Origin: an uncultured Rubrobacteraceae bacterium
GTDB lineage: Bacteria > Actinomycetota > Rubrobacteria > Rubrobacterales > Rubrobacteraceae
Reading direction: 5' to 3'
Length of the DNA: 25,062 bases
NCBI GenBank assembly: GCA_902806105.1
Contig: CADCVI010000183.1
Coordinates: 1 to 25,062, forward strand
The translations under genes and the position numbers were made by a program. Position 1 is the first letter of the stretch. Every line of letters begins with the position of its first letter. The notes below the pieces were generated by a model. It was not told where the DNA came from. It searched no databases and saw only the letters and a program-made list of their open reading frames with translations. This document shows positions 7,527 to 15,568 of this stretch, piece by piece.

Positions 7527-7756
7527 CCCTCCTCCAACAGGTCCGTGAGCAGCACCTCGACGCAGGCGGAGACCGGGCAGACCTCGGCGCACTCGGCGCA
7601 GCCCGTACAGCGGTCTTCGAGGACGATGAGCGGTGAGGGGGAGCCCCTCGGGGCGGGACGGATGGCCCGCTCCGGGCACGTCTTGAGGCAGGCGCCGCAG
7701 CCGGCGCAGGCGTTTGTAACGGCGAAAACACTCCTGGTAGCGGTGCTCCCTCTCAA
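7523..7756 (-). CDS. 2[4Fe-4S] ferredoxin within the cobalamin operon
   Basis: A 77-residue protein with two classical clusters: CAGCGACLKTCP (Cys17, 20, 23, 27) and CTGCAECAEVCP (Cys50, 53, 56, 60). It is a bacterial-type low-potential electron carrier. The TTG start at 7756 overlaps the cbiG-cbiH stop, and its own stop overlaps the cbiC start, both as TTGA, so its synthesis is tied to the pathway enzymes. The ribosome site is weak (GGGGG about 8 nt upstream). The electron acceptor is unknown; candidates are the cluster of CbiX, the ring-contraction enzyme next to it, the missing precorrin-6A reductase step, or Co(II) to Co(I) reduction before CobO. The ferredoxin call is secure; the role is inference. 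Confidence 0.9.
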   Translation of the reverse strand: MRGSTATRSVFAVTNACAGCGACLKTCPERAIRPAPRGSPSPLIVLEDRCTGCAECAEVCPVSACVEVLLTDLLEEG

Positions 7757-9468
7757 TCCAGATACCCCCGCGGCGTCACCATGCGACCGGCGATAAGCCT
7801 CGTCCGGGAGCTGCCGACGACGACGACGGTGAGCATGTCCACGTCCTCGGGACGCAGGTCGGAGAGGGTGGTGATCGAGACCTCGGCACCCTCCCGGTAG
7901 GCGTCCTTGACGATGCCGACCGGGGTGTCCGGGGGGCGATGCTCGAGGAGCATGGAGCGGACCTTGCCGAGCTGCCAGTCGCGGCCCCTCGAGCGCGGGT
8001 TGTACAGGGAGACGACGAAGTCCCCCATCGCCGCCGCCCTGACGCGCCTCTCTATAATCTCCCACGGCGTCAGGAGGTCGGAGAGGCTGATCGAGCAGTG
8101 GTCGTGCCCCAGGGGAGACCCTAGCAAGGAGGCCGCGGCCTGAGCCGCCGTGATGCCGGGGACTACCTCGACGTCGACCTCCTCCCCGGCGAGCTCCAGG
8201 GCGGGCGAGCCCATCGCGTAGACGCCGACGTCGCCGCTTGAGACGAGCGCGGCGCTGCCGCCCGCCCTGGCCTCGGCGAGGGCTCTCTCGCAGCGGGCGA
8301 TCTCGTCCCCAAGCGGTAGCGTGACGATGCTGGTCCCGGGCCTCAGGAGATGACGTATCCTCTCGACGTACTGCTCCAGGCCCACGATGACCTCGGAGCG
8401 GGCGAGGGCGTCGCGGGCCATCGGCGGGATCAGACCGTCCGTCCCGGGTCCGAGCCCGACGAGCCGCAGCTTCCCCCGGACGGGCAGCCTGCCGACCGCC
8501 GCCGTCGCGTTCTCGGACTTCTTCTTCTCCACGACGAGGGTGGCCCCCGTGGCGATCACCGACGCCTCGGCGACGCTCGGGGTGCCGACCGCTCCCTCCA
8601 CCACCGAGGAGGGATTCGGCACCTCGATATCCGAGAGCTCCCCGGCGCGGTGGAAACGGATCGGGACGCCCAGCGCCTCCGCCGCCTCCAGGAGACCGGG
8701 CTCGTCCGACTTCACGTCTATGCTCGCCAGGGCCGCGACGGACCTCCCGGAGAGCCCGGCCGCGCGCAGGGTTGAGCGGAGGAGGTTCAGGATCTCATCC
8801 CTCGAAGCCCCGCGGCTGCATCCGACGCCGACGACGAGGGAAGGGGGGCGGTAGACGACGCACCCCGGTCCGGGCTCGTCGACGAGCCTGTCGGAGATGA
8901 TCATGCGCGCCGCCGCGCCCTCGCACGCGTTCTCGTCGGGTTCGTCCTCCACCTTCGTCACGACGTTGTCGGGCAGGGGACCCGTGGGCCAGCGGCTCTC
9001 GGAGACGAGGCGCACCGTCTCGCCGGAGACTAGGATCGCCCCCACGCCCGCGAGGTCGGAGCCCTCCTCGACCCCGAATCCAAGGTCCCTCCCGAACGAA
9101 TCGAGGGCCTGCAAGCCGAGCGATTCGCTCGCGGTCGTGACGATGGGCTCGGAGCCCAGGGCGTCGGCGACGCGGGAGGCGAGGGCGTTCGCGCCGCCGG
9201 CGTGGCCCCCGGCAAGGGCGATGGCGTAGCGGGCCGCGTCGTCGACGCAGACGAGGCCGGGGTCACGGCGCTTGTCCGCGAGGAGCGGGGCCGCGAGCCT
9301 GACAGCGGCCCCCGCAGCGAGGAACACGACGATCTGGTCGCAGTCCGCCCACGCCATGCGCAGCGCCTCCGAGGGCTTCCCCGGGTAGAGCTTCGCGTCC
9401 TCCCAGGCCTGCGCCAGGTGCGCGGCGCGTCGGCGTCCGTTGCGGGTGGCGGCGACGAGCCCGATCAA
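7753..9468 (-). CDS. cbiGH: CbiG-CbiH fusion: cobalt-precorrin-5A hydrolase / precorrin-3B C17-methyltransferase
   Basis: A bifunctional 571-residue protein. Residues 1 to about 330 are CbiG, which opens the delta-lactone and releases acetaldehyde; the conserved GGHAGG is at 87-92, and the second CbiG part contains VVGVGCSRGAS. Residues 334-571 are the CbiH/CobJ methyltransferase that performs C-17 methylation with ring contraction; it begins LVGLGPGTDGLIPP and contains SSGDVGVYAMG, VVPGITAAQAAA and SLYNPRS. The gene order in the chain does not follow the reaction order. The TTG at 9468 overlaps the cobL stop (TTGA); the region further upstream in this frame overlaps cobL and is out-of-frame translation. 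The C-terminus overlaps the ferredoxin by 4 nt. Presence of CbiG points to the early-cobalt (anaerobic) route. Confidence 0.93.
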   Translation of the reverse strand: MIGLVAATRNGRRRAAHLAQAWEDAKLYPGKPSEALRMAWADCDQIVVFLAAGAAVRLAAPLLADKRRDPGLVCVDDAARYAIALAGGHAGGANALASRVADALGSEPIVTTASESLGLQALDSFGRDLGFGVEEGSDLAGVGAILVSGETVRLVSESRWPTGPLPDNVVTKVEDEPDENACEGAAARMIISDRLVDEPGPGCVVYRPPSLVVGVGCSRGASRDEILNLLRSTLRAAGLSGRSVAALASIDVKSDEPGLLEAAEALGVPIRFHRAGELSDIEVPNPSSVVEGAVGTPSVAEASVIATGATLVVEKKKSENATAAVGRLPVRGKLRLVGLGPGTDGLIPPMARDALARSEVIVGLEQYVERIRHLLRPGTSIVTLPLGDEIARCERALAEARAGGSAALVSSGDVGVYAMGSPALELAGEEVDVEVVPGITAAQAAASLLGSPLGHDHCSISLSDLLTPWEIIERRVRAAAMGDFVVSLYNPRSRGRDWQLGKVRSMLLEHRPPDTPVGIVKDAYREGAEVSITTLSDLRPEDVDMLTVVVVGSSRTRLIAGRMVTPRGYLD

Positions 9469-10676
9469 GCCGTCACCCCATCCCTCGTCCCGGAGACCAC
9501 GAAGACCGGCGTCTCCGGTACAAGGCGGTGCAGGGGGCCCACTCCTCTGACTTTGGACGCCTGCAAGAGCGTCGTCTCCACCTCGAGTCCACAGCCCTCC
9601 AGAACCTCCGCGGCCGGCACTACGCGCTCCAGCGAGATCAGGGTCAGGACCACGGCCCGGCGCGCCGCGACGGCCGAGAGCTTCACGATCTCCTCGAAAC
9701 GAGCACCCGTACCTCCTACAAACACCGCGTCCGGCTCGGGCAGGTCGTGTAACACGCCCGGTGCCTCGCCTTCGACCACCCTTATCGAGACGCCGTGCCG
9801 GGCGGCGTTTCTCCGGATGCGTTCGCAGCTCTCCCCGTCGTGTTCGACGGCTATCGCGGCGGCCCCGAGGCGGGCGCACTCGACGGCGACGGAGCCCGAG
9901 CCCGCGCCGACGTCCCAGATCAGGTCCCCGCGACCGGGGCCGAGACGGGCGAGTATTGCCGACCGGATCTCCGCCTTCGTGATCATGCCGGATCGGTGCT
10001 CGAACTCGTCCTCGGGGAGCGCCCACCGCCCGGGGCTCCCGGTGCCGGAGGAGACCCAGCCCTTCCGGGCCGTCGCCCGCCCCTCATCGATGGCTATGAC
10101 CACGTTCGGATCCCTCCATTCCATCCCGGCCACCGTCGCCGCGTCCCCGCCGAAAACACGCTCCTCCCCGCCCAGGTCTTCGGCGACGAAAAGGTAACGT
10201 CCCCAACCCCGAAGCTCCCGCGCCAGCTCCGCCGGGCCGAACCCGGGGGAGGTGAGTACCGCGACCTTCTGGTGCGCCCTGCAAACGTTCACGGCTCGCC
10301 GCGGCTCGCGGCCGTGGGCGCTGACGACCACCGCGTCGTCCCAGTGTAGCCCGGCCCGCGCGAAGGCCAGGGCGACGGAGGAGCGGCCCGGGAGCACCCG
10401 CAGATCCTTGCGCCCGAACCTCTCCCCGAGCATCCGCACGATCCCGAAGAACCCCGGGTCCCCCGAGGCGAGCACGGCGACCGGGCCGTCCGTCCGTTCT
10501 ATCTCCCCCATCGCCTCCGAAAGGTCCCCCACGAGGAGCGCGGAACGCTCGGGCTCCACGCCAAGCTCACCGAGGTGCCGCCTCCCGCCGACCACGAGCG
10601 CCGCCTCCCGGACGAGCTTCTCGGCCTCGGGGACGAGCGGCGTGCCGTCGAGACCTATCACCGAGATGCGGCTCAA
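9465..10676 (-). CDS. cobL: Precorrin-6Y C5,15-methyltransferase (decarboxylating), CbiE-CbiT fusion
   Basis: A bifunctional enzyme that methylates C-5 and C-15 and removes the acetate carboxyl at C-12. In the 403-residue protein the N-terminal CbiE part (1 to about 220) has ISVIGLDG near the start and VLASGDPGFFG. The C-terminal CbiT part (from about 231) has the Rossmann SAM motif IWDVGAGSGSVAVE (about 253-266). The TTG at 10676 overlaps the cbiD stop (TTGA) and has AAGGGGG 7 nt upstream; an ATG at 10703 would add nine residues but lies inside cbiD. The stop overlaps cbiG-cbiH. The fused form is common in actinobacteria and proteobacteria. Secure. Confidence 0.93.
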   Translation of the reverse strand: MSRISVIGLDGTPLVPEAEKLVREAALVVGGRRHLGELGVEPERSALLVGDLSEAMGEIERTDGPVAVLASGDPGFFGIVRMLGERFGRKDLRVLPGRSSVALAFARAGLHWDDAVVVSAHGREPRRAVNVCRAHQKVAVLTSPGFGPAELARELRGWGRYLFVAEDLGGEERVFGGDAATVAGMEWRDPNVVIAIDEGRATARKGWVSSGTGSPGRWALPEDEFEHRSGMITKAEIRSAILARLGPGRGDLIWDVGAGSGSVAVECARLGAAAIAVEHDGESCERIRRNAARHGVSIRVVEGEAPGVLHDLPEPDAVFVGGTGARFEEIVKLSAVAARRAVVLTLISLERVVPAAEVLEGCGLEVETTLLQASKVRGVGPLHRLVPETPVFVVSGTRDGVTA

Positions 10677-11839
10677 GACGACGCCCCCTTCGCGGCCTGC
10701 CACGCCGTGAGGGCGAGGGCGCCGGGGCTGGCCCCGACCGGGTCGAGGGTGTCGAAGTCGACCATGATCGCGTGAAGGTCAAGCCCGCCCCCTGCGTACT
10801 CCGCGAGGTTCTCGGCGGCGAGCGCGCACAGGATGTTCGGGGCCTCGTCCAGGCCCGCCGCGCGCCAGAGCTCGTAGGCGTGGCGGGCGGTGTTCGCGCC
10901 CTTTACCTCCTCGACGACGCTCTCGTCTCCACCGGCCTGAGTCGTGACCTCGGCGAGCAGGTCGTTGTCTACCTTCGAGCGGGTCCAGTGGGTCATCATG
11001 ATCCCGGCGGCGAGCTTGGCGAGCTTCCCGGTCATCCCGACGAAGAAGACGCGGGAGAGGCCGTTCTGCACGGCGCCCTTGAGGGCGTGGCCGGTGAAGT
11101 CCCCGACCTCGACGAAGCAGACCGCGTCCAGGTCCGGGAGGAGGCGCATCGCTGCCTTCTCGGTGAGGCCGCCGGTGGAGAGGACGAGGGTCTCGTGACC
11201 CTGGGCTGCCATGACCTTTATAGCCTGGCCGACGGAGGCGCGCCACGCGGCGGTCGAGAAAGGCCGGACGATGCCCGTCGTGCCGAGGATCGAGATACCG
11301 CCGAGGATACCGAGGCGTGCGTTCGTCGTCTTCTCGGCCATCCCCTCGCCGCCGGGGACGCTTATCTCGACGCGGACGCCGCGTTCCCCGGGGTCCAGAA
11401 CCTCCTCGACGGAGTAGGAGATCATGCGCCGTGGCACGTCGTTTATCGCAGGTCCCCCGACGGCGAGGCCGAGCCCGGGCCTCGTCACGAGGCCCACGCC
11501 GTCGCCCCGGTCAAGCTCCAGCCCCGGCTCGTCCCTCCACGAGACGCGCGCCGTCAGGTGCGCCCCGTCGGTGACGTCCGGGTCGTCCCCGGCGTCCTTG
11601 ACGACGACGGCCTCGGCCCATGAGGGAGAAGCTCCGTCGCCCGCGACCTCGCACCGCTCGACGGGGAAGCCGACGCGCCGCTCCTCGCCCTTGCGGGGGA
11701 GCTTTATCTCGACGCGCGTCTGTTCCTCGCCGGTGACGAGGGCCGTGGCGGCGGCCTTCGCGGCGGCGGCGGCGCAGGTGCCGGTGGTCCAGCCGGGTCT
11801 GAGGCGCTCGTCCTTCGCCCGCTCCATGCTCGGGGGCAT
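10673..11839 (-). CDS. cbiD: Cobalt-precorrin-5B C1-methyltransferase
   Basis: Adds the C-1 methyl group in the early-cobalt pathway. The hallmark LRPGWTTGTCAAAAAKAA lies at the N-terminus, and later come GGPAINDVPRRMI, GGISILGTTGIVRPFS and FVGMTGKLAKLAAG, all typical of CbiD. Length is 388 residues from ATG 11839. The start is uncertain. ATG 11878 has a good GAGGAGG but only 3 nt of spacing and overlaps the end of cobM. ATG 11839 is the first start after the cobM stop. ATG 11827 stands closest to the conserved region. The stop overlaps cobL. CbiD is specific to the cobalt-first route (CobF does the C-1 step in the aerobic one). Confidence 0.93.
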   Translation of the reverse strand: MPPSMERAKDERLRPGWTTGTCAAAAAKAAATALVTGEEQTRVEIKLPRKGEERRVGFPVERCEVAGDGASPSWAEAVVVKDAGDDPDVTDGAHLTARVSWRDEPGLELDRGDGVGLVTRPGLGLAVGGPAINDVPRRMISYSVEEVLDPGERGVRVEISVPGGEGMAEKTTNARLGILGGISILGTTGIVRPFSTAAWRASVGQAIKVMAAQGHETLVLSTGGLTEKAAMRLLPDLDAVCFVEVGDFTGHALKGAVQNGLSRVFFVGMTGKLAKLAAGIMMTHWTRSKVDNDLLAEVTTQAGGDESVVEEVKGANTARHAYELWRAAGLDEAPNILCALAAENLAEYAGGGLDLHAIMVDFDTLDPVGASPGALALTAWQAAKGASS

Positions 11840-11861
11840 GGAGGGTTCCCGGATCTCCCGT

Positions 11862-12671
11862 CTAGGAGGCTGCGGCATCTGCCTCCTCAAGCGCGGGCTC
11901 CCCGGAGGTAGCTTCGGCCTTGCGGAACGAGTGGGAGAAATGGGGGCTGTAGAGGTGGGATCTGGTGCCGCCCTTGTTGAGGCCGGGACCGACCAGGATC
12001 AGGGCTTGTCGCGTGAACCCGGCCGCCCTTATGCGGTCCGCGAGCTCGTCGAGGCGGCACTCGATGACCTGCTCGTCCTCCCACGTCGCCCGGTAGACGA
12101 CGGCGCACGGCGTCTCGGGGGCGTAGCCGCCCTCGATCAGGTCCTCCTGCAAGAGTCGCGGCTTTGCGGCCGACAGGAAGATCGCCATGGTCGTGCCGAT
12201 GGCCGCGAAGGTCTTTATATCCTCGTTGTTCGGCATCGGGGTGCGGCTCGCGCGGCGCGTGAGGATCACGGACTGCGAGACCTCCGGCACGGTCAGCTCC
12301 CTCCCCACGGCCGCCGCCGCCGCCCCGAACGACGAGACCCCCGGGACCATCTCCCATTGGAGACCCAACTCCTCGCAGATCTCCGCCTGCTCCAGGACGG
12401 CCCCGTAGAGGCTCGGGTCGCCGGAGTGGACGCGGGCTATCTTCAGGTCCTCCCGCGCGGCCCGCTCGTAGAGCTCGCGAACGCCTTCGAGGGGGATGTT
12501 GGTCGACTCTATTACCTCGGCCCCGTCCCTCGCGTGCTCGAGCACGCCCTCGTGCACGAGGCTCCTCGCCCACACGACCACGTCGGCCTCGGAGATGAGC
12601 TTCGCACCGCGGATCGTGAGCAGGTCGGGAGCCCCCGGCCCCGCCCCGATAAACCAGACCTTGCTGCTCAT
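11862..12671 (-). CDS. cobM: Precorrin-4 C11-methyltransferase (CbiF/CobM)
   Basis: A SAM-dependent tetrapyrrole methylase that methylates C-11 of (cobalt-)precorrin-4. Landmarks are WFIGAGPGAPDLLTIRG at the N-terminus, ARVHSGDPSLYGAV, MVPGVSSFGAAAA and VILTRRASRTPMP, which is specific to the CobM subgroup. Length is 269 residues, slightly long for the family because of a nonconserved tail of about 25 residues rich in Ser, Glu and Ala. ATG 12671 overlaps the cobI stop (ATGA) and has GGGGGAG upstream. The same enzyme family member serves both pathway variants, so the name cbiF would be equally valid. Confidence 0.93.
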   Translation of the reverse strand: MSSKVWFIGAGPGAPDLLTIRGAKLISEADVVVWARSLVHEGVLEHARDGAEVIESTNIPLEGVRELYERAAREDLKIARVHSGDPSLYGAVLEQAEICEELGLQWEMVPGVSSFGAAAAAVGRELTVPEVSQSVILTRRASRTPMPNNEDIKTFAAIGTTMAIFLSAAKPRLLQEDLIEGGYAPETPCAVVYRATWEDEQVIECRLDELADRIRAAGFTRQALILVGPGLNKGGTRSHLYSPHFSHSFRKAEATSGEPALEEADAAAS

Positions 12672-13381
12672 AAAGCTCCCCCGTCCTTGAAGATTACCGT
12701 CGCCAGATACGTCCCGTCGCGCCCGGACATCTCCCCGGCCCGCACGACCTCTTCCCCCTCCATACCCAGGCGCGCCCCGTAGACCGCGCCCTTCAGCCTG
12801 CCCGCCCCCTCCGCGGCGTCGAGCACCTCGCCGAGCCTCCCGCCGCCCTTGTAGCAGACCACGGTCTCGAAGCCCTTCAGGGCATCCTCCAGAACCTCCC
12901 TGCCAGCGGTGAAGGGCAGCAGCACGAGCTTGTCGTTGCCGAGGGCCAGGACCGTACCGCTGCGCGACGCGAGGTCCTGCATCGCCGTGATCCCGGGTAC
13001 CGTCTCCACCTCGACCCCCGGCAGGATCCCCCTGACCGTCCTCGCGAGATACGTGAAGGTCGAGTATACGTTGGGATCTCCGATGGTGGCGAACGCGCAC
13101 CGCTTCCCCTCCGACAGCGACCGGGAGACGGTCTCGGCGGCGCGGTTCCAGCTCTCGTTGCGCGCCCCATCGTCGTCGGAGAGGGCGAAGAGCAGGCGGG
13201 TCGCGCGCCCAGGGTCGTCCCCGAGGTGCGCGCGCACGGTCGCCTCGGCCCGCCCGATCTCGCCGGTGTCGCCCACGGGGACGAAGACCTCGTCGGCCTC
13301 GCGAAGCGCCCGCAGGCCCTTGACCGTCAGGAGCTCGGGGTCCCCCGGCCCGACCCCGACGCCCACGAGGGTGCCGATCAA
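12668..13381 (-). CDS. cobI: Precorrin-2 / cobalt-factor-II C20-methyltransferase
   Basis: Methylates C-20 of precorrin-2 or of cobalt-factor II. The 237-residue protein shows LVGVGVGPGDPELLTVKG near the start, CAFATIGDPNVYSTFTYL, ETVPGITAMQDLAS and a C-terminal YLATVIF. The TTG at 13381 overlaps the cobB stop (TTGA); upstream reading in this frame is only cobB out of frame. The stop overlaps cobM (ATGA). With CbiX and CbiD present, the cobalt-factor-II form (CbiL) is the more probable substrate, although sequence alone does not separate CobI from CbiL here. Confidence 0.9.
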   Translation of the reverse strand: MIGTLVGVGVGPGDPELLTVKGLRALREADEVFVPVGDTGEIGRAEATVRAHLGDDPGRATRLLFALSDDDGARNESWNRAAETVSRSLSEGKRCAFATIGDPNVYSTFTYLARTVRGILPGVEVETVPGITAMQDLASRSGTVLALGNDKLVLLPFTAGREVLEDALKGFETVVCYKGGGRLGEVLDAAEGAGRLKGAVYGARLGMEGEEVVRAGEMSGRDGTYLATVIFKDGGAL

Positions 13382-14766
13382 ACCCGTGCCCCCGCGAGAC
13401 GCTGCCGGCCGAGGACGGCGCTGTTCACGAAACGGCGCGCGAGCCCCGGCGTCGCCGCCCAGTGGGTGTGCAGGTAGCTCGCGCAGACCCCGCCCGAGAC
13501 GAAGCCCTCCTCCCCGCGCCCGGCAAGCTCCCAGGCGGGAGACGCCAGGGGGAAAACTCCGGCCCCCGGCTCGACGGCGGAGTAGTGGAACTCGTGGCCG
13601 CGCACGGTCTCCCCGGCCTCCGCGAGAGGCGAGTCGGCGGCGGCGCGCGCCTCCCGGTAGCCCAGGGAGAGACGGCTCGTCATCCTGGCCCCGGCATCGA
13701 GGACGCCGCACATCGCATGGCCGTCGAGCTCGCGGCAGAGGTAGAGGAGGCCGCCGCACTCCGCGACGACCGGGCGCCCGCTCCCCGCAAACTCCCGTAT
13801 GCGGCCCTTCAACGGCTCGTTCGCGGAGAGCGCCTCCGCGTAGGCCTCCGGGAAGCCGCCGCCCAGGTAGAGGGCGTCCGTCCCCCCGGGCAGATCCCCG
13901 TCCGAGGTCGGGTCGAACATGACGACCTCCGCGCCGGCCCCCTCCATGAGCTCCAGGTTCTCCCTGTACAGGAAGCTGAACGACGGGCCCGTCGCTACCG
14001 CGACCCGGACCGGCGAGGGCTCCGGGTCGGGGGACTCCGGCGTCCAGCTCGTCGCGTTCAGGCCCTCCGCGGAGGCGGCGAGGCGCGAGATGGCGTCGAG
14101 GTCGCAGGAGCGGGAGATCACCTCCCCCAGCCGGTCGAGTGCCTGTTCGGCCTCGGCGCGGCGCTCGGCCACGGGCACGAGGCCGAGGTGGCGGTCCGGG
14201 GTGGAGATCTCCCGGTCGCGGCGGAGCACCCCGAGGACGGGGATGCCGAGCGGCGCGAGCGCCTCGCGCAGGATTCCCTCGTGTACCGGGGAGCCGACGC
14301 GGTTCAGGATCACCCCGGCGACCCGGAGATCGGGATCGAAGGTCGCGTAACCATGCACCATCGCCGCCACCGACCGAGCCATCGACCCCGCGTCCACCAC
14401 GAGCAGCACCGGCGCCCCGAGCAGCTTCGCGACGTGGGCGGTCGAGGCCATCTCCCCGCCCCCGGTCTTGCCGTCGAAGAGCCCCATGACGCCCTCTATC
14501 ACCGAGATGTCCGCCCCGCGAGCGCCATGCTCGAACAGCGGCGCCACAAGCTCCGAGCCGGAGAGGAAGGCGTCGAGGTTGCGCCCCGGCCGGCCGGAGG
14601 CGAGCGCGTGGTACGAGGGATCTATAAAGTCCGGGCCGACCTTGAACGGGGCGACCTTGCAACCCTTCCTCGCGAAGGCGGCCATGAGGCCGGAGGCGAC
14701 GGTCGTCTTGCCAGCACCGGAGTGGGTTCCGGCGACGACGACGCGCGACATGCTCCCCGCGGTCAT
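13378..14766 (-). CDS. cobB: Cobyrinate / hydrogenobyrinate a,c-diamide synthase
   Basis: ATP- and glutamine-dependent amidation of the a and c acetates. The 462-residue protein has an N-terminal dethiobiotin-synthetase-like domain with P-loop GTHSGAGKTT (13-22) and FKVGPDFIDP. A C-terminal class I glutamine amidotransferase domain follows, with nucleophile Cys337 in ECGGLLYL and His433 in SYLHTHW. The ATG at 14766 is supported by GGGAGGA 9 nt upstream; ATG 14748 and 14787 are less likely. It begins after a 187-bp gap from cobO, the only long gap inside the operon, and its stop overlaps cobI by 4 nt. The product feeds CobO, or CobN if the late chelatase is used. Confidence 0.94.
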   Translation of the reverse strand: MTAGSMSRVVVAGTHSGAGKTTVASGLMAAFARKGCKVAPFKVGPDFIDPSYHALASGRPGRNLDAFLSGSELVAPLFEHGARGADISVIEGVMGLFDGKTGGGEMASTAHVAKLLGAPVLLVVDAGSMARSVAAMVHGYATFDPDLRVAGVILNRVGSPVHEGILREALAPLGIPVLGVLRRDREISTPDRHLGLVPVAERRAEAEQALDRLGEVISRSCDLDAISRLAASAEGLNATSWTPESPDPEPSPVRVAVATGPSFSFLYRENLELMEGAGAEVVMFDPTSDGDLPGGTDALYLGGGFPEAYAEALSANEPLKGRIREFAGSGRPVVAECGGLLYLCRELDGHAMCGVLDAGARMTSRLSLGYREARAAADSPLAEAGETVRGHEFHYSAVEPGAGVFPLASPAWELAGRGEEGFVSGGVCASYLHTHWAATPGLARRFVNSAVLGRQRLAGARV

Positions 14767-14826
14767 GTGGCCCGATCCTCCCGGCATATCGCCCGCCGCC
14801 CCAACCGTGAGCCGCCTCCCATCATG

Positions 14827-14842
14827 CGGGCAGGAGTGCCCG
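14827..14842. repeat. Short perfect inverted repeat in the cobO-cobB gap
   Basis: CGGGCA (14827-14832) and TGCCCG (14837-14842) flank GGAG, making a 6-bp stem with a 4-nt loop. It lies about 60 bp upstream of the cobB start in the only sizeable gap of the operon (14767-14953). There is no T tract, and no cobalamin box is visible in the gap. It may be an mRNA processing or stability element. Confidence 0.4.
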
Positions 14843-14953
14843 GGGTTGTTCCGGGACCAAATCGGTTCCGCGGGTTTCGGGCCTCCGGGCCGGGCGCCGA
14901 GCCGCCCGTTCCGTGGCTATGCGCGGCCGGGAGACGCTGCTCTGGGGAGCGGT

Positions 14954-15568
14954 CTACCACTCGATGCCCTTCTGGCCCCGGTAGCCCTCGTCGAAGGGGT
15001 GCTTGACCTTGTGGATCTCGCTGACGAGGTCGGCGATCTCCACGAGCTCCGCCGGAGCGTCGCGCCCCGAGATGATGACGTGCTGGAAACCGGGACGGTT
15101 CTTCAGGACCTCGACTACCTCGTTCGTGTCGACCCAGCCGAACTTCATCGGGTAGGTAAACTCGTCCAGCAGCAGCATGTCGTAGGTCTCGTCGGCGAGG
15201 CGCCGCTTGACCTCGGCCCAGCCCTCGCGCGCCTTGTCCGCGCTCTCTTCGAGGTCCTTGGAGGTCCACGTCCAGCCGTCGCCCTGCTTGAACCAGTCTA
15301 TGTTCCCGAGCTTCTCGGCGGCCTTCTGCTCCCCGACGTTCCACTTGCCGCTCTTGACGAACTGGTAGACCCCGATCCTGTACCCCCGGGCCCAGCCCCG
15401 GAGCATGACCCCAAAGGAGGCCGTCGATTTCCCCTTGCCGTGCCCGGTGTTGATGATGGTGAGCGCGCGCTCCCTGTGGGAGCGCCGCCTAAGCCTCTCT
15501 TCCCTGGGCTCGCGCCCTGCGTCCTGCCCCGTCTCGCCCCCGACCGCTTCGCTCTGCGTCTCGCTCAT
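14954..15568 (-). CDS. cobO: Cob(I)yrinic acid a,c-diamide adenosyltransferase (BtuR/CobO type)
   Basis: Transfers the 5'-deoxyadenosyl group of ATP to Co(I) of the corrinoid. The 204-residue protein has P-loop TGHGKGKSTASFG around residues 41-53, YQFVKSGKWNVGEQ, and the family signature LLLDEFTYPMKFGW followed by ISGRDAP. The first 30 or so residues are a charged, nonconserved extension, as is frequent in this family. The ATG at 15568 overlaps the stop of the chelatase fusion gene (ATGA) and has AGGAG about 10 nt upstream. The stop is followed by the only long gap in the operon. Confidence 0.95.
   Translation of the reverse strand: MSETQSEAVGGETGQDAGREPREERLRRRSHRERALTIINTGHGKGKSTASFGVMLRGWARGYRIGVYQFVKSGKWNVGEQKAAEKLGNIDWFKQGDGWTWTSKDLEESADKAREGWAEVKRRLADETYDMLLLDEFTYPMKFGWVDTNEVVEVLKNRPGFQHVIISGRDAPAELVEIADLVSEIHKVKHPFDEGYRGQKGIEW

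Noticed and set aside
9469..10026. N-terminal extension of the cbiG-cbiH frame
   Set aside because: It overlaps cobL out of frame. The conserved CbiG start follows the TTG at 9468.
14767..14953. Possible second cobalamin riboswitch before cobB
   Set aside because: No B12 box and no conserved core are visible on either strand.
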